Below the pieces are notes generated by a model. It ran no database searches. It worked only from the letters and a program-made list of their open reading frames with translations, and had not been told where the DNA came from. A stretch of 64,000 nucleotides of DNA from an uncultured Corynebacterium sp. (GTDB lineage: Bacteria > Actinomycetota > Actinomycetes > Mycobacteriales > Mycobacteriaceae), in contig NZ_CAMIHD010000003.1 of the NCBI RefSeq assembly GCF_946222835.1, forward strand, positions 1-64,000, written 5' to 3'. Made by a program: the position numbers and the translations under genes. Shown one piece after another: positions 5,918-14,849 of this stretch. Numbering within the stretch: the first letter of the stretch is position 1; each line of letters starts with the position of its first letter.

Positions 5918-7420
5918 TTAGCCGCGCATATCGCCCTTTTCCATGAAGTTTACCTGGAAGTCGAAGGCGGTCTTCAGGTCGTGCGGGGTGTGCTGGAATT
6001 TATTTTCCTTAGCACGGTTGAAGTACTCCTCCAACAGCGGACGGTAATCCGGGTGAGCCACAGAGATAACCTTCTCCACGCGCTCCTTTGGAGCCAGGCC
6101 GCGCAGGTCAGCCACGCCGTACTCGGTGATGATGACCATGGTGTCGTGCTCCGTATGGTCCGTGTGGGACACAAACGGAACCAGCGCGGAAATTGCGCCA
6201 TCCTTAGCCACCGACGGGGAGACGAAGGTGGAGATATAGGCGTTGCGGGTGAAGTCACCCGAGCCACCGGTACCGTTCATAATGCGGGAGCCGGAGACGT
6301 TGGTGGAGTTAATGTTACCGTAAATATCGGCCTCAATCATGCCATTGGAGGAAATCAGACCGACGCGGCGAATGACCTCCGGATGGTTGGAGACCTGCTG
6401 CGGGCGCAGAATGATGTGCTTGCGGTAGCGGTCTGCTTCCGCATTCATCTTCTCCGCGTAGTCCGGGGACAGCGCGAAGGAGGTTGCAGAAGCCATGGTC
6501 ATCTTGCCGGCGTCGATAAGATCGAGCATTCCATCCTGGATCACCTCGGTGTAGGCCTGAATATTCTCGAACTTGGAATCCAAAAGGCCGGCCATCACGG
6601 CGTTCGGGACGTTGCCCACGCCCGACTGCATGATGAACTTGTCATACTCAAGACGGCCGGCGGCAACCTCACCCTCGAGGAACTCGATGAAGTTTGCAGC
6701 GATCTTCTCAGAGATCTCGTCCGGCTCCTTAAAGGGTGCATTACGGTCTGGGGCGTCAGTCTTCACCACTGCGACCACCTTGTCCTCCGGTACCTCCATG
6801 TAGGTGGTACCGATGCGGTCACCTGGCTTCGTGATAGGGATTGGCTGGCGGTTAGGCAGCTTTTCAATGCGGTAAATATCGTGCATGCCCTCGAGGTTGA
6901 TGGACTGCCACTCATTAATCTCAATAATGATCTTATCGGCAGCCTCGATGAACTCGAGGTTATTGCCTACAGCGGAGGACGGCACCACGTGGCCTTCTTC
7001 CGTAATGCGCACGGCCTCGATGATGGCCACCTGGAAATCCCCGTAGAAGCCTTCTTCTACCTGCTGACCCGAGTGAGACAGGTGAATATCCTGGTAGAGC
7101 GCGGTACCGTCATTAAACTGCTTACGCAGGGTGGGATCGGAGTTATAAGGAGAGCGGAAGCGAATCGCCTCAGCTTCCGCCAGGACACCATCGCAGTCAG
7201 GGGCGGTGGAAGCACCGGAGAAGACATCGATCTTAAATTCCTCGCCCTTTTCATGCAGAGCCTTGGCCTTCTCTGCAATGGCGGTGGGTAGCCCCTTAGG
7301 GTAACCGGCGCCGGTGAAGCCGGAAATGCCTACGCGGTCACCGTGGTTGACGTGCTGAGCAGCCTCTTCTGCAGAAACGACGAGCTTCTCAAATGGGGCG
7401 TACGCGATTCTCTCGGACAA
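5918..7420 (-). CDS. cat: succinyl-CoA:acetate CoA-transferase / acetyl-CoA hydrolase family
   Basis: A 500-aa class I CoA-transferase. The family moves CoA between acetyl- or succinyl-CoA and carboxylic acids, and the C. glutamicum homologue Cat lies in the same neighbourhood. The likely catalytic glutamate is Glu292 in AYTEVIQDG. CoA-binding glycine-rich stretches are GSGDFTRNA (late) and GFTGAGYPKG (residues 34-43). The start is TTG 7420, supported by AAGGAGG about 5 bases upstream. The leader contains a RamB-like motif (7494-7505) and possible RamA half-sites, consistent with carbon-source control. Confidence 0.92.
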   Translation of the reverse strand: MSERIAYAPFEKLVVSAEEAAQHVNHGDRVGISGFTGAGYPKGLPTAIAEKAKALHEKGEEFKIDVFSGASTAPDCDGVLAEAEAIRFRSPYNSDPTLRKQFNDGTALYQDIHLSHSGQQVEEGFYGDFQVAIIEAVRITEEGHVVPSSAVGNNLEFIEAADKIIIEINEWQSINLEGMHDIYRIEKLPNRQPIPITKPGDRIGTTYMEVPEDKVVAVVKTDAPDRNAPFKEPDEISEKIAANFIEFLEGEVAAGRLEYDKFIMQSGVGNVPNAVMAGLLDSKFENIQAYTEVIQDGMLDLIDAGKMTMASATSFALSPDYAEKMNAEADRYRKHIILRPQQVSNHPEVIRRVGLISSNGMIEADIYGNINSTNVSGSRIMNGTGGSGDFTRNAYISTFVSPSVAKDGAISALVPFVSHTDHTEHDTMVIITEYGVADLRGLAPKERVEKVISVAHPDYRPLLEEYFNRAKENKFQHTPHDLKTAFDFQVNFMEKGDMRG

Positions 7421-7493
7421 GGGTAATCCTCCTTCATCAAGGGGCCAGCCAAAATAACGGCCGTTCTAATTAGTTACACAGCCCACATTAGCG

Positions 7494-7505
7494 AATCTTT
7501 GCAAG
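7494..7505 (+). promoter_or_regulatory. RamB-like motif upstream of cat
   Basis: AATCTTTGCAAG matches the RamB consensus (A/G)(A/G)AACTTTGCAAA at most positions and is nearly palindromic. Possible RamA half-sites lie at 7440-7445 (AGGGGC) and 7532-7537 (ACCCCA). Binding is inferred. Confidence 0.4.
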
Positions 7506-7611
7506 ATTTCCACCACTTTTGTGTGACGTCCACCCCATAAAACAGAAATAGGGAACGCCACCACTATGGCACTAGTTGCTATTTTCCCCCGTTAACTAGC
7601 ACAATTGGGGC

Positions 7612-8757
7612 GTGAATTTGCGCATTGGACACTATGATCTCTCCTCCCCCGTCATCCTCGCCCCGATGGCGGGGGTAACCAACGTTGCTTTCCGCACGTT
7701 GTGCCGCGAGCAGGAGCTGGCGCGCACCGGCACTGTCTCGGGCCTCTATGTCTGCGAGATGGTCACCGCCCGCGCACTGGTAGAACGCAATGAAAAGACG
7801 TTGCACATGACCACCTTCGCACCGCAAGAGGATCCCCGCTCCTTGCAGATCTACACGGTGGATCCGGAATATACCTATAAGGCTGCGAAGATGATCGTGG
7901 ACGAGAATCTGGCTGACCACATCGACATGAACTTTGGTTGCCCAGTTCCTAAGGTAACCCGCCGCGGCGGGGGTTCCGCATTGCCCTATAAGCGACGCCT
8001 CTTTGGCAATATCGTTTCCGCCGCCGTCAAGGCCACCGAAGGTACCAATATCCCCGTTACCGTAAAGATGCGCGTGGGCATTGACGATGAGCACCATACG
8101 CATCTTGATGCCGGGCGAATTGCTGTCGAGTCTGGCGCTGCCGCAGTTACCCTCCACGGCCGCACCGCCGCCCAGCGCTATTCCGGCGAGGCACGCTGGG
8201 ACGAGATCGCGCGTCTCAAGGAGCACTTGGCGGATACCGGCGTTCCGGTCCTAGGCAATGGTGATATCTTCCGCGCCGAGGACGCCCGCCGCATGATGGA
8301 ACAGACCGGTTGCGACGGCGTGCAGGTCGGACGCGGCTGCCTCGGCCGCCCGTGGCTTTTTGCCGAGCTCGGTGCCGCACTGCGTGGCGAGTCAATCCCG
8401 GCAGAGCCGACCCTAGGTGAAGTTACCCAAGTGATTCTTCGCCACGCGGAACTCCTGGCGGAGCACGATGGCGAGGACAATGCTTCCCGCGATATTCGCA
8501 AGCACATCGGCTGGTACCTGCGCGGCTTTCCTGTCGGCGGCCAGGTCCGCGCCGGTTTGGCAAAGGTAGATTCCCTCGCAGCCTTGCGGGAGCTACTCGC
8601 ACCTTGGGCGGATTCCGACGCCTTGGCTGCCGACGCCGACGGTGCCCGCGGCCGCCAAGGCTCCCCCTCCAAGGTCGCACTCCCAGATGGCTGGCTCGAC
8701 GATCCAGAGGACGATTGCGTTCCGGTCGCCGCCGACATAATGAATTCCGGCGGATAA
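7612..8757 (+). CDS. dusB: tRNA-dihydrouridine synthase DusB
   Basis: FMN enzyme that reduces uridines in tRNA D-loops. The 381-aa TIM-barrel protein has the N-terminal LAPMAGVTN motif, the active-site Cys in MNFGCPVPKVTRRGGGSAL, and the phosphate-binding stretches GNGDIF and GVQVGRGCLGRPWLF. The start is GTG 7612; CACAAT (7600-7605) lies 6 bases before it with TTGCTA (7576-7581) 18 bases further up, suggesting a leaderless mRNA. The gene precedes phoU. Confidence 0.95.
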   Translation: MNLRIGHYDLSSPVILAPMAGVTNVAFRTLCREQELARTGTVSGLYVCEMVTARALVERNEKTLHMTTFAPQEDPRSLQIYTVDPEYTYKAAKMIVDENLADHIDMNFGCPVPKVTRRGGGSALPYKRRLFGNIVSAAVKATEGTNIPVTVKMRVGIDDEHHTHLDAGRIAVESGAAAVTLHGRTAAQRYSGEARWDEIARLKEHLADTGVPVLGNGDIFRAEDARRMMEQTGCDGVQVGRGCLGRPWLFAELGAALRGESIPAEPTLGEVTQVILRHAELLAEHDGEDNASRDIRKHIGWYLRGFPVGGQVRAGLAKVDSLAALRELLAPWADSDALAADADGARGRQGSPSKVALPDGWLDDPEDDCVPVAADIMNSGG

Positions 8758-8858
8758 CCTGACAGCAGCATAAGAGCAGATAGGGACATACAGGAATCGT
8801 GCATTTAACCCCTGCTTAAGTTGCGCAAGCTACAAAAACTTTCGCTATCATCTTTGGC

Positions 8859-9587
8859 ATGCGTGCCGCTTACAGGGAACACCTAAACAATTTCTCCCAC
8901 GACCTCATCGTGATGTGCGATACCGTGCGCAGCATCATGGATAAGGCTTCCTTGGCGCTGTTGCAAGGTGCCTTGGACTCCGCGGAAGACGCCCTCACTA
9001 TGACTGAGGAGCTAGATGAGATCCGCGTTAGGTGCTCTGAGCGTGCCGTAACACTTTTGGCACTGGAAAACCCTATGGCACAGGATCTTCGCCAAGTAGT
9101 CTCGTCTATCTATATCGTGGAAGATCTTTACCGCATGGGCCGGTTAGCTCAACACATCGCGGATTCCGCACGCCGCCGCCATCCTGATCCCGTGGTGCCT
9201 GCGAACTACATGGGCTACTTTGAGGAACTGTACCGCCTCACCGAGGAAATGGGGTCCGTGATCCACGATATTCTCGTCACCCCCGACGCCGATTTATCCA
9301 TTAATCTCCGCGCCGATGACGATGCGGTAGATGATATTAACTCCCATATCCTGCGTATCTTGACCCAGCGTGAATGGGAAGGCAGCGTGCGCGAAGCAGT
9401 AGAGACCTCGCAAATTACGCGTTACTACGAGCGCTACGCGGATCACTGCGTTTCGGTTGCCGGCCATATTATCTATTTGACCACTGGCCTGCTGCCCCAC
9501 GACTATGAAAAAAAGCTAGAAGAGGACAAAAGGGACGCCGAGTTTGAAGCCCGGATGGCGGACCTCGAGCGACAGTTCCGCCGCTAG
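8859..9587 (+). CDS. phoU: phosphate transport regulator PhoU
   Basis: A 242-aa protein of two repeated three-helix bundles. It modulates the Pst transporter and its phosphate-sensing kinase. Metal-binding acidic patches typical of the family are visible (EELDEIRVR, DDDAVDDIN). It is monocistronic and convergent with pstB, so it is uncoupled from the pst operon. TATCAT (8846-8851) lies 7 bases before ATG 8859, indicating a leaderless transcript. Confidence 0.95.
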   Translation: MRAAYREHLNNFSHDLIVMCDTVRSIMDKASLALLQGALDSAEDALTMTEELDEIRVRCSERAVTLLALENPMAQDLRQVVSSIYIVEDLYRMGRLAQHIADSARRRHPDPVVPANYMGYFEELYRLTEEMGSVIHDILVTPDADLSINLRADDDAVDDINSHILRILTQREWEGSVREAVETSQITRYYERYADHCVSVAGHIIYLTTGLLPHDYEKKLEEDKRDAEFEARMADLERQFRR

Positions 9588-9604
9588 ACGGATTTCCGCA
9601 CCAA

Positions 9605-9638
9605 AGAAGGGGCCGGTTCTTTCGAACCGGCCCCTTCT
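9605..9638. terminator. shared terminator between phoU and pstB
   Basis: A perfect 15-bp stem (9605-9619 with 9624-9638) and a 4-base loop between two convergent genes. T-runs on both sides are short, so it may act in both directions. Confidence 0.8.
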
Positions 9639-9659
9639 CTCGGACAATCTCTCTTCTCT

Positions 9660-10433
9660 TTAGCCGAAGCGGCCAGAGATATAATCCTCGGTCTCCTTCT
9701 GGGAAGGATTCTCGAAGATCTTGGTGGTGTCGTCAAACTCCACCAGGTGGCCTGGCTTGCCGGTTGCTTCTAGGGAGAAGAAGCCGGTCTTATCGGATAC
9801 ACGGGCTGCCTGCTGCATATTGTGAGTCACGATAACGATGGTGAAGTTTTCCTTCAGCTCGTGGATAAGGTCCTCCACGGCGAGGGTGGAAATCGGGTCC
9901 AGTGCGGAACAAGGCTCGTCCATGAGCAGCACCTCTGGCTCCACTGCGATTGCACGGGCGATGCACAGACGCTGCTGCTGACCACCGGAGAGGCCGCCGC
10001 CCGGCTTGTCCAGGCGGTCTTTGACCTCGTCCCACAGGTTGGCACCGCGCAAGGACTTCTCAGCGACTTCCTTGAGCTTCTTCTTGTTCTTCTCACCAGA
10101 AAGCTTCAAGCCAGCCACCACATTGTCCTCAATGGACATCGTGGGGAACGGATTAGCCTTCTGGAAGACCATGCCGATGGTATTGCGAACGGAAACTGGG
10201 TCAACCTTTGGACCGTAGATATTGGTGCCATCGAGCAGGATTTCACCCTTTACCGAGGCGCCGGGAATGACCTCGTGCATACGGTTGATGGTGCGCAGCA
10301 CGGTGGACTTACCGCAGCCGGAAGGGCCGATGAATGCAGTCACGGCCTGAGCTGGGATCTGCATATTCACGTTCTGCACGGCGTGGAAATCGCCGTAGAA
10401 AATGTTCACGTCATTGAGCGCGAGCTTAGACAT
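9660..10433 (-). CDS. pstB: phosphate ABC transporter ATPase PstB
   Basis: A 257-aa ATPase of the high-affinity phosphate importer. Walker A is GPSGCGKST (36-44), the signature is LSGGQQQRL, Walker B is VLLMDEP, and the H-loop is IVTHN. It is the last gene of the pstS-pstC-pstA-pstB operon and starts 51 bases after pstA; GAGGAGAAA-type purine-rich sequence precedes ATG 10433. Confidence 0.98.
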   Translation of the reverse strand: MSKLALNDVNIFYGDFHAVQNVNMQIPAQAVTAFIGPSGCGKSTVLRTINRMHEVIPGASVKGEILLDGTNIYGPKVDPVSVRNTIGMVFQKANPFPTMSIEDNVVAGLKLSGEKNKKKLKEVAEKSLRGANLWDEVKDRLDKPGGGLSGGQQQRLCIARAIAVEPEVLLMDEPCSALDPISTLAVEDLIHELKENFTIVIVTHNMQQAARVSDKTGFFSLEATGKPGHLVEFDDTTKIFENPSQKETEDYISGRFG

Positions 10434-10484
10434 TTGGGAGTTTCTCCTCTAGCAAGTGTATGGCGGAATCGAGTGTTACGGCGT

Positions 10485-11399
10485 TTACTTCTTAACCGAG
10501 AACTTTGCGGACACGATGCGGGCCGCAATATTGAGGACGGCGATGAGGATAACCAGCGTCAAAGCTGCACCCCAGAGCTTATCCAGTACGGCTGGCTGAG
10601 CGCCGGCCTTGTACATATCCAGCATCATCAGCGGGAGCGAAGACTGAGAGCCCTTGAAAGCGTCCCAGTTGATGACGGAGGAGGAACCAACCAAGACCAG
10701 CACCGGCGAGGACTCACCCATCACGCGGGCGATCGCCAGCATGATGCCGGTGACGATGCCGGACAGGGCGGTAGGCAGAACGATACGGGCGATGGTCTTC
10801 CACTTCGGGACGCCGAGTGCGTAGGACGCCTCACGCAGGTCCATTGGAACCACGCGCAGCATTTCTTCGGTATTGCGCACCACAATCGGAATCATCAGCA
10901 GCACCAAAGACAGCGCCACGGCGAAGCCGGAGCGACCGAAACCGAAGAGGGTGATCCACATGGCGAAGATGAACAGGGCCGCCACGATGGAAGGAACACC
11001 AGAGAGGATGTCCACCATGAAGGTAGTGATGCGGCCTAGCCAGCCACCCTTGGAGTACTCCACCAAGTAGATGGCGGTGAAAATACCGATCGGGATGGAG
11101 ATAATAGAGGCCAGAATGGTCTGAACCAAGGTACCCACAATCGCGTGAGCGGCACCGCCGCCGGCAGCACTATTCATGATGCCGCGCTGGGAAGCGGTCC
11201 ACCACTCGGCGTTGAGGATGACGCCACTGCCGCGGGCGATAAGCTCCCACAGAACCCACACCAGGGGAACCATGGCCAGAAGCATTGCACCCCAGACCAC
11301 CACGGTGGCAATACTATTAGCCATCTTGCGGGATCCGGAGATGTCCAAGAAGGTCGCGCCGCCTTGGGAGGCAGGCTTGGCATTAGTAGTCGTAGTCAT
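10485..11399 (-). CDS. pstA: phosphate ABC transporter permease PstA
   Basis: A 304-aa membrane permease with about six transmembrane segments and the BPD-type EAA loop (EASYALGVPKWKTIARIVLPTA). It pairs with PstC to form the phosphate channel. It starts 14 bases after the pstC stop, behind AGGGGAGG. Confidence 0.97.
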   Translation of the reverse strand: MTTTTNAKPASQGGATFLDISGSRKMANSIATVVVWGAMLLAMVPLVWVLWELIARGSGVILNAEWWTASQRGIMNSAAGGGAAHAIVGTLVQTILASIISIPIGIFTAIYLVEYSKGGWLGRITTFMVDILSGVPSIVAALFIFAMWITLFGFGRSGFAVALSLVLLMIPIVVRNTEEMLRVVPMDLREASYALGVPKWKTIARIVLPTALSGIVTGIMLAIARVMGESSPVLVLVGSSSVINWDAFKGSQSSLPLMMLDMYKAGAQPAVLDKLWGAALTLVILIAVLNIAARIVSAKFSVKK

Positions 11400-11413
11400 T
11401 GATCCTCCCCTCC

Positions 11414-12460
11414 TTACTTCTTCTTCACGATGGCGCGGGCAATTGCGTTGACCACGAAGGTCAGCAAGAACAGCATGAGGCCGGCGGCGATGTAGGCACC
11501 AGCGCGCATCTCGTTACCGAACTCGGCAGATGCCAGGGCGATGGCCGTGGCGAAGGTCGTGCCGCCGTCGAAAAGCGAGAAGCGGAAATCAATGAGCGGG
11601 GAGACGACCATGTACAGCGCCATGGTCTCACCCAGCGCACGGCCCAGGCCGAGCATGGAGCCTGCGATATAGCCGGACATGCCGAATGGCAACACGGTCA
11701 TGCGGATAACTTCCCAACGGGTAGCGCCCAGCGCCAGCGCGGATTCCACCTGGCCTGGAGGGGTCTGCACGAAGACCTCACGGGCGGTAGCCGCGATGAT
11801 CGGCAGAATCATCACGGCGAGCACGATGCCACCGGTAAACAAGTTACGGCCGGTTGCAAAAGACGGCGAGTTATCGAAGACATGGAAGAGGAAGAAGCCA
11901 CCGGCCCAAGACTCCATCCAGGAGTAGAAGCCGGATAGGGCTGGGCCGAGAACCTGCCAGCCCCACAGACCATAGACAATGGAGGGTACTGCAGCGAGCA
12001 TGTCCACTAGGAAACCGAGAGGCTTGACCAAGCGGGCAGGCGCGTAGTTGGACAGGAAGATGGCGATGGCCAGGGCCACCGGCATAGCCAGCAGAAGGGC
12101 GAAGACGGAGATGAGGACGGTGGTACCGAACATGGTTGGGATACCGAACTTCATCGCGGAAGTATCGGAGGTCTCCCAGCGGCCACCATAGGTAAAGAAG
12201 CCCATGATGCCGCCGTCATTGACTCCCAGGGCGGGAACCGCACGCCACAGCAGGAAGGCGGCAATGGCGGCAATCACGACGGTGATAAGCGTTGCCGAAG
12301 CAGTGGACAGGAACTCAAAGACACGGTCTCCCGGGCGCTTTACGCCGCTATTGGAGCTGGTGGTAGCTATCTCTTCGTGTCCGCTGGTGGAAACTCGCTC
12401 GGCAGCGGTGACATTCGCGTCCGCCTGCTCTGGAGCCGTGGTGAGATTATTGTCTGCCAT
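11414..12460 (-). CDS. pstC: phosphate ABC transporter permease PstC
   Basis: A 348-aa membrane permease. A hydrophilic N-terminal tail of about 45 residues is followed by about six transmembrane segments and an EAA loop (ESALALGATRWEVIRMTVLP). Second gene of the pst operon, about 120 bases after pstS; no terminator is visible in that gap. Confidence 0.97.
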   Translation of the reverse strand: MADNNLTTAPEQADANVTAAERVSTSGHEEIATTSSNSGVKRPGDRVFEFLSTASATLITVVIAAIAAFLLWRAVPALGVNDGGIMGFFTYGGRWETSDTSAMKFGIPTMFGTTVLISVFALLLAMPVALAIAIFLSNYAPARLVKPLGFLVDMLAAVPSIVYGLWGWQVLGPALSGFYSWMESWAGGFFLFHVFDNSPSFATGRNLFTGGIVLAVMILPIIAATAREVFVQTPPGQVESALALGATRWEVIRMTVLPFGMSGYIAGSMLGLGRALGETMALYMVVSPLIDFRFSLFDGGTTFATAIALASAEFGNEMRAGAYIAAGLMLFLLTFVVNAIARAIVKKK

Positions 12461-12580
12461 GAGACTGTTAATCCTTTTCAGCGTTAAAAATGGAAAATAT
12501 CGTTACATACCTGCGCCCCCAAAGCGCGAATCGTGTGCGGCAGTGGGGGCGGGAGGTATTAAGCTTTACAGCCTTATCGC

Positions 12581-13684
12581 TTACTGCAAAGCGTCAACAG
12601 CAGCCTTCAGCTTGTCCAGGTGAGCACCCTCAACCGGGATGAAGCCCTGCTCGGCCAGCTGGTCATCCTGGTGATCCAGCACGGTGGTGAAGAAGGACTT
12701 GACCAGCTTGGAGGTCTCCTCATCGTAGCCCTTGGAGCAGACGATGTTGTAGGTGGTCAGGATGAGCGGGTATGCACCCTCGTTATCGGAGGAGAACAGT
12801 GCCTCAGAGTCAACAACCATGTTGTGCTCGGAGTCGGTCTTCTTGAACTCCAGGTTTTCCAGAGCCTTGTTGACGGACTCGGTGGAGAGCTCAACTGGGC
12901 CGTGGCCGAAGTCAATCTTGGCCTTCTTAACGCCCTCGCCTTCCTTCTGGTCTGCGAAGCCAGCCTCGACGTAGGTGATAGCACCGTCGATGCTTGCAAC
13001 CTGGTCAGCAACGCCGGAGGAACCGTTAGCGCCCTCACCAACAGAATCCGGGAACTGCTTGCCCTCGGAGTCCCAGTTGCCGGTAGCGGCCTTCAGGAAC
13101 TTCTGGAAGTTTGCGGAGGTACCGGACTCGTCGGAACGGAAGATGACAGTGATGTCCTTGTCCGGCAGGTCGGTGCCCTCGTTGTCAGCGGCGATAGCCT
13201 TGTCATTCCACTTCTTGATTTCACCCTTGAAGATCTTGCCCAGGGTCTCGGTGGAAAGGTTGATCTCGGTGTCACCCAAGTTATAGGCGATTGCAACCGG
13301 ACCGATGGTGGTTGGCAGGTGCCATGCCTCGTTGCCGTCGCAACGCTTAGCGGCAGCCTCAACCTCGCCCTCGTCCTCCTTCAGGGCGGAGTCAGAACCA
13401 GCGAAGTCAGCCTGGCCGTTGGTGAAGGCCTCAACGCCGGCGCCGGAACCGGAAGCATTGTAGGACAGGGAAGCGTCTGGGTGATCCTCAGAGAACGCGG
13501 TCTGGAAGTAAGACATGGCGTTCTGCTGGGAGGACGCGCCGTCGCCGACGAGCTCGCCAGAGACGTCCCCGCCACCAGCGGAATCGGAGGAAGAGCCAGA
13601 CTCTTCAGAGCAAGCTACGAGAGCGGTAGAGGTTGCGGCTACTATGCCGAAGATTGCGGCGGTGCGCTTGAAGTTGCGAATCAC
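12581..13684 (-). CDS. pstS: phosphate-binding lipoprotein PstS
   Basis: A 367-aa extracytoplasmic phosphate receptor. The signal peptide ends in the lipobox ALVAC (Cys25), followed by a Ser/Gly-rich linker. Phosphate-binding motifs typical of PstS are visible (GDGASSQQNAM, SGSGAG, FRSDESGTSANF). The start is GTG 13684 with GGAAAGGG upstream. First gene of the pst operon; candidate PhoR sites lie about 175-195 bases upstream. Confidence 0.97.
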   Translation of the reverse strand: MIRNFKRTAAIFGIVAATSTALVACSEESGSSSDSAGGGDVSGELVGDGASSQQNAMSYFQTAFSEDHPDASLSYNASGSGAGVEAFTNGQADFAGSDSALKEDEGEVEAAAKRCDGNEAWHLPTTIGPVAIAYNLGDTEINLSTETLGKIFKGEIKKWNDKAIAADNEGTDLPDKDITVIFRSDESGTSANFQKFLKAATGNWDSEGKQFPDSVGEGANGSSGVADQVASIDGAITYVEAGFADQKEGEGVKKAKIDFGHGPVELSTESVNKALENLEFKKTDSEHNMVVDSEALFSSDNEGAYPLILTTYNIVCSKGYDEETSKLVKSFFTTVLDHQDDQLAEQGFIPVEGAHLDKLKAAVDALQ

Positions 13685-13858
13685 GGGAAAACCCTTTCCG
13701 GTGCAGATCAGAGATTGATTGTCCGAGGAAACCGCATCTCCTAGAGAGATATTTCCTGCATCCCACTCCGCCTTCTGGGGCGAGATGCAGGTGCGCAGGC
13801 GCGGTTAACTCACAGGGTGTAAAGCTATCCGCAGGATCTGACCAAAAGGGTGCCAAGA

Positions 13859-13876
13859 GGTGAACACTGGGTGAAC
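13859..13876 (-). promoter_or_regulatory. candidate PhoR box upstream of pstS
   Basis: On the minus strand, GTTCACC is repeated perfectly with a 4-base gap (period 11), as expected for a PhoB/PhoP-type response regulator. A CCTGTGA motif lies nearer the gene (complement of about 13811-13817). The regulator PhoR is encoded at 43.6 kb. Confidence 0.45.
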
Positions 13877-13898
13877 AAACGCGGCTCACCCCATGACT

Positions 13899-14816
13899 TT
13901 AATCACACGAACCCCATACGACGTGTTCTTCATCAACCTTAAACCCTAGGCGCTCGTAGGCCTTCAGCGCCGGATCATTGTCCGCTTCCACATAAAGAAT
14001 TACCCACTGAGCTCCCTTTTCCACCATTCGGCGCAGGCCAATCTGCAACAGCGGTCCGCCCAATTTCTTGCCGCGATAGTTCTCAGCCAAACCTACTACG
14101 TAGACCTCGCCGAATCCCGGTGTATCCTCCGCATGCCATTTGGTCCAGTGGAAGCCGACGAGGACCGGATCACCGGCCGTATTCCACAAGAAAACCAGGT
14201 CAGCGGGATCAAACCAATCCGCTTCCATGCCGCGGTGCAGGCGATCTAGATCCCAGCCTCCTTGCTCGGGATGCCAGGAAAAGGCCTCGTTATTAACCTC
14301 GAGCCACTGCTTTTCCACAAAGTCCTTGCCCCATCTATTTACCGCCTCGGAGTAATTAAGGGCGGTCAAGGGTAAGTCTTCTGGCTGGGCAGCCGCGGCG
14401 AGCTCTTCTCCCCCAATGCCCATGACCACTAGCTTGCGGGTGACCTGCAGGTCACGGGAGCGTGCCAACGCCTGTGCGGCCGGCAGGTTCCCGTGGGCCC
14501 AGACTTGGAGGTGGGGGGTTTCCGCGGCGGCGTCGTAAAGCGAGGCACCATAGCCCTGCCCGCGGAATTCAGGAGCGATAAACAGCTCGGCCGTGGAATG
14601 CTCTACGCCCGCCGCGCCGCACGCCTCCTCTCCTACCCAAGCCACCAAATGGCGGTGCTGCAGGCGGGAATCGGTCAGGCCATTAAGGAATTGCTCTGAA
14701 AGGGGCGCCATTCCATCCGCACGTTCGGCCTGCTCAGCCAGCGCTTCAATGCGGCGGGCAAGCTCCGGAGCGTCTGGCAGGTTTTCTTCCGTAATCTTAA
14801 AGGCATTGCTAGTCAT
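13899..14816 (-). CDS. mshD: mycothiol synthase MshD
   Basis: Last step of mycothiol synthesis: acetylation of the cysteine amine of Cys-GlcN-Ins. The 305-aa protein has two GNAT domains. The N-terminal half contains APEFRGQGYGASLYD and the C-terminal half GLAENYRGKKLGGPLLQIGL with the acetyl-CoA loop. Mycothiol is the actinobacterial thiol, which supports the lineage. TATTCT (complement of 14824-14829) lies 7 bases before ATG 14816, so the mRNA is probably leaderless. Divergent from the LmeA-like gene by 33 bases. Confidence 0.95.
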   Translation of the reverse strand: MTSNAFKITEENLPDAPELARRIEALAEQAERADGMAPLSEQFLNGLTDSRLQHRHLVAWVGEEACGAAGVEHSTAELFIAPEFRGQGYGASLYDAAAETPHLQVWAHGNLPAAQALARSRDLQVTRKLVVMGIGGEELAAAAQPEDLPLTALNYSEAVNRWGKDFVEKQWLEVNNEAFSWHPEQGGWDLDRLHRGMEADWFDPADLVFLWNTAGDPVLVGFHWTKWHAEDTPGFGEVYVVGLAENYRGKKLGGPLLQIGLRRMVEKGAQWVILYVEADNDPALKAYERLGFKVDEEHVVWGSCD

Positions 14817-14849
14817 AAGCCCCAGAATACGTAGGGTAAGAATGAAGGG

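Noticed and set aside
5855..7291. 478-codon open frame opposite cat
   Set aside because: Antisense shadow of a full-length, well-supported CoA-transferase gene; no start signal or known motif.
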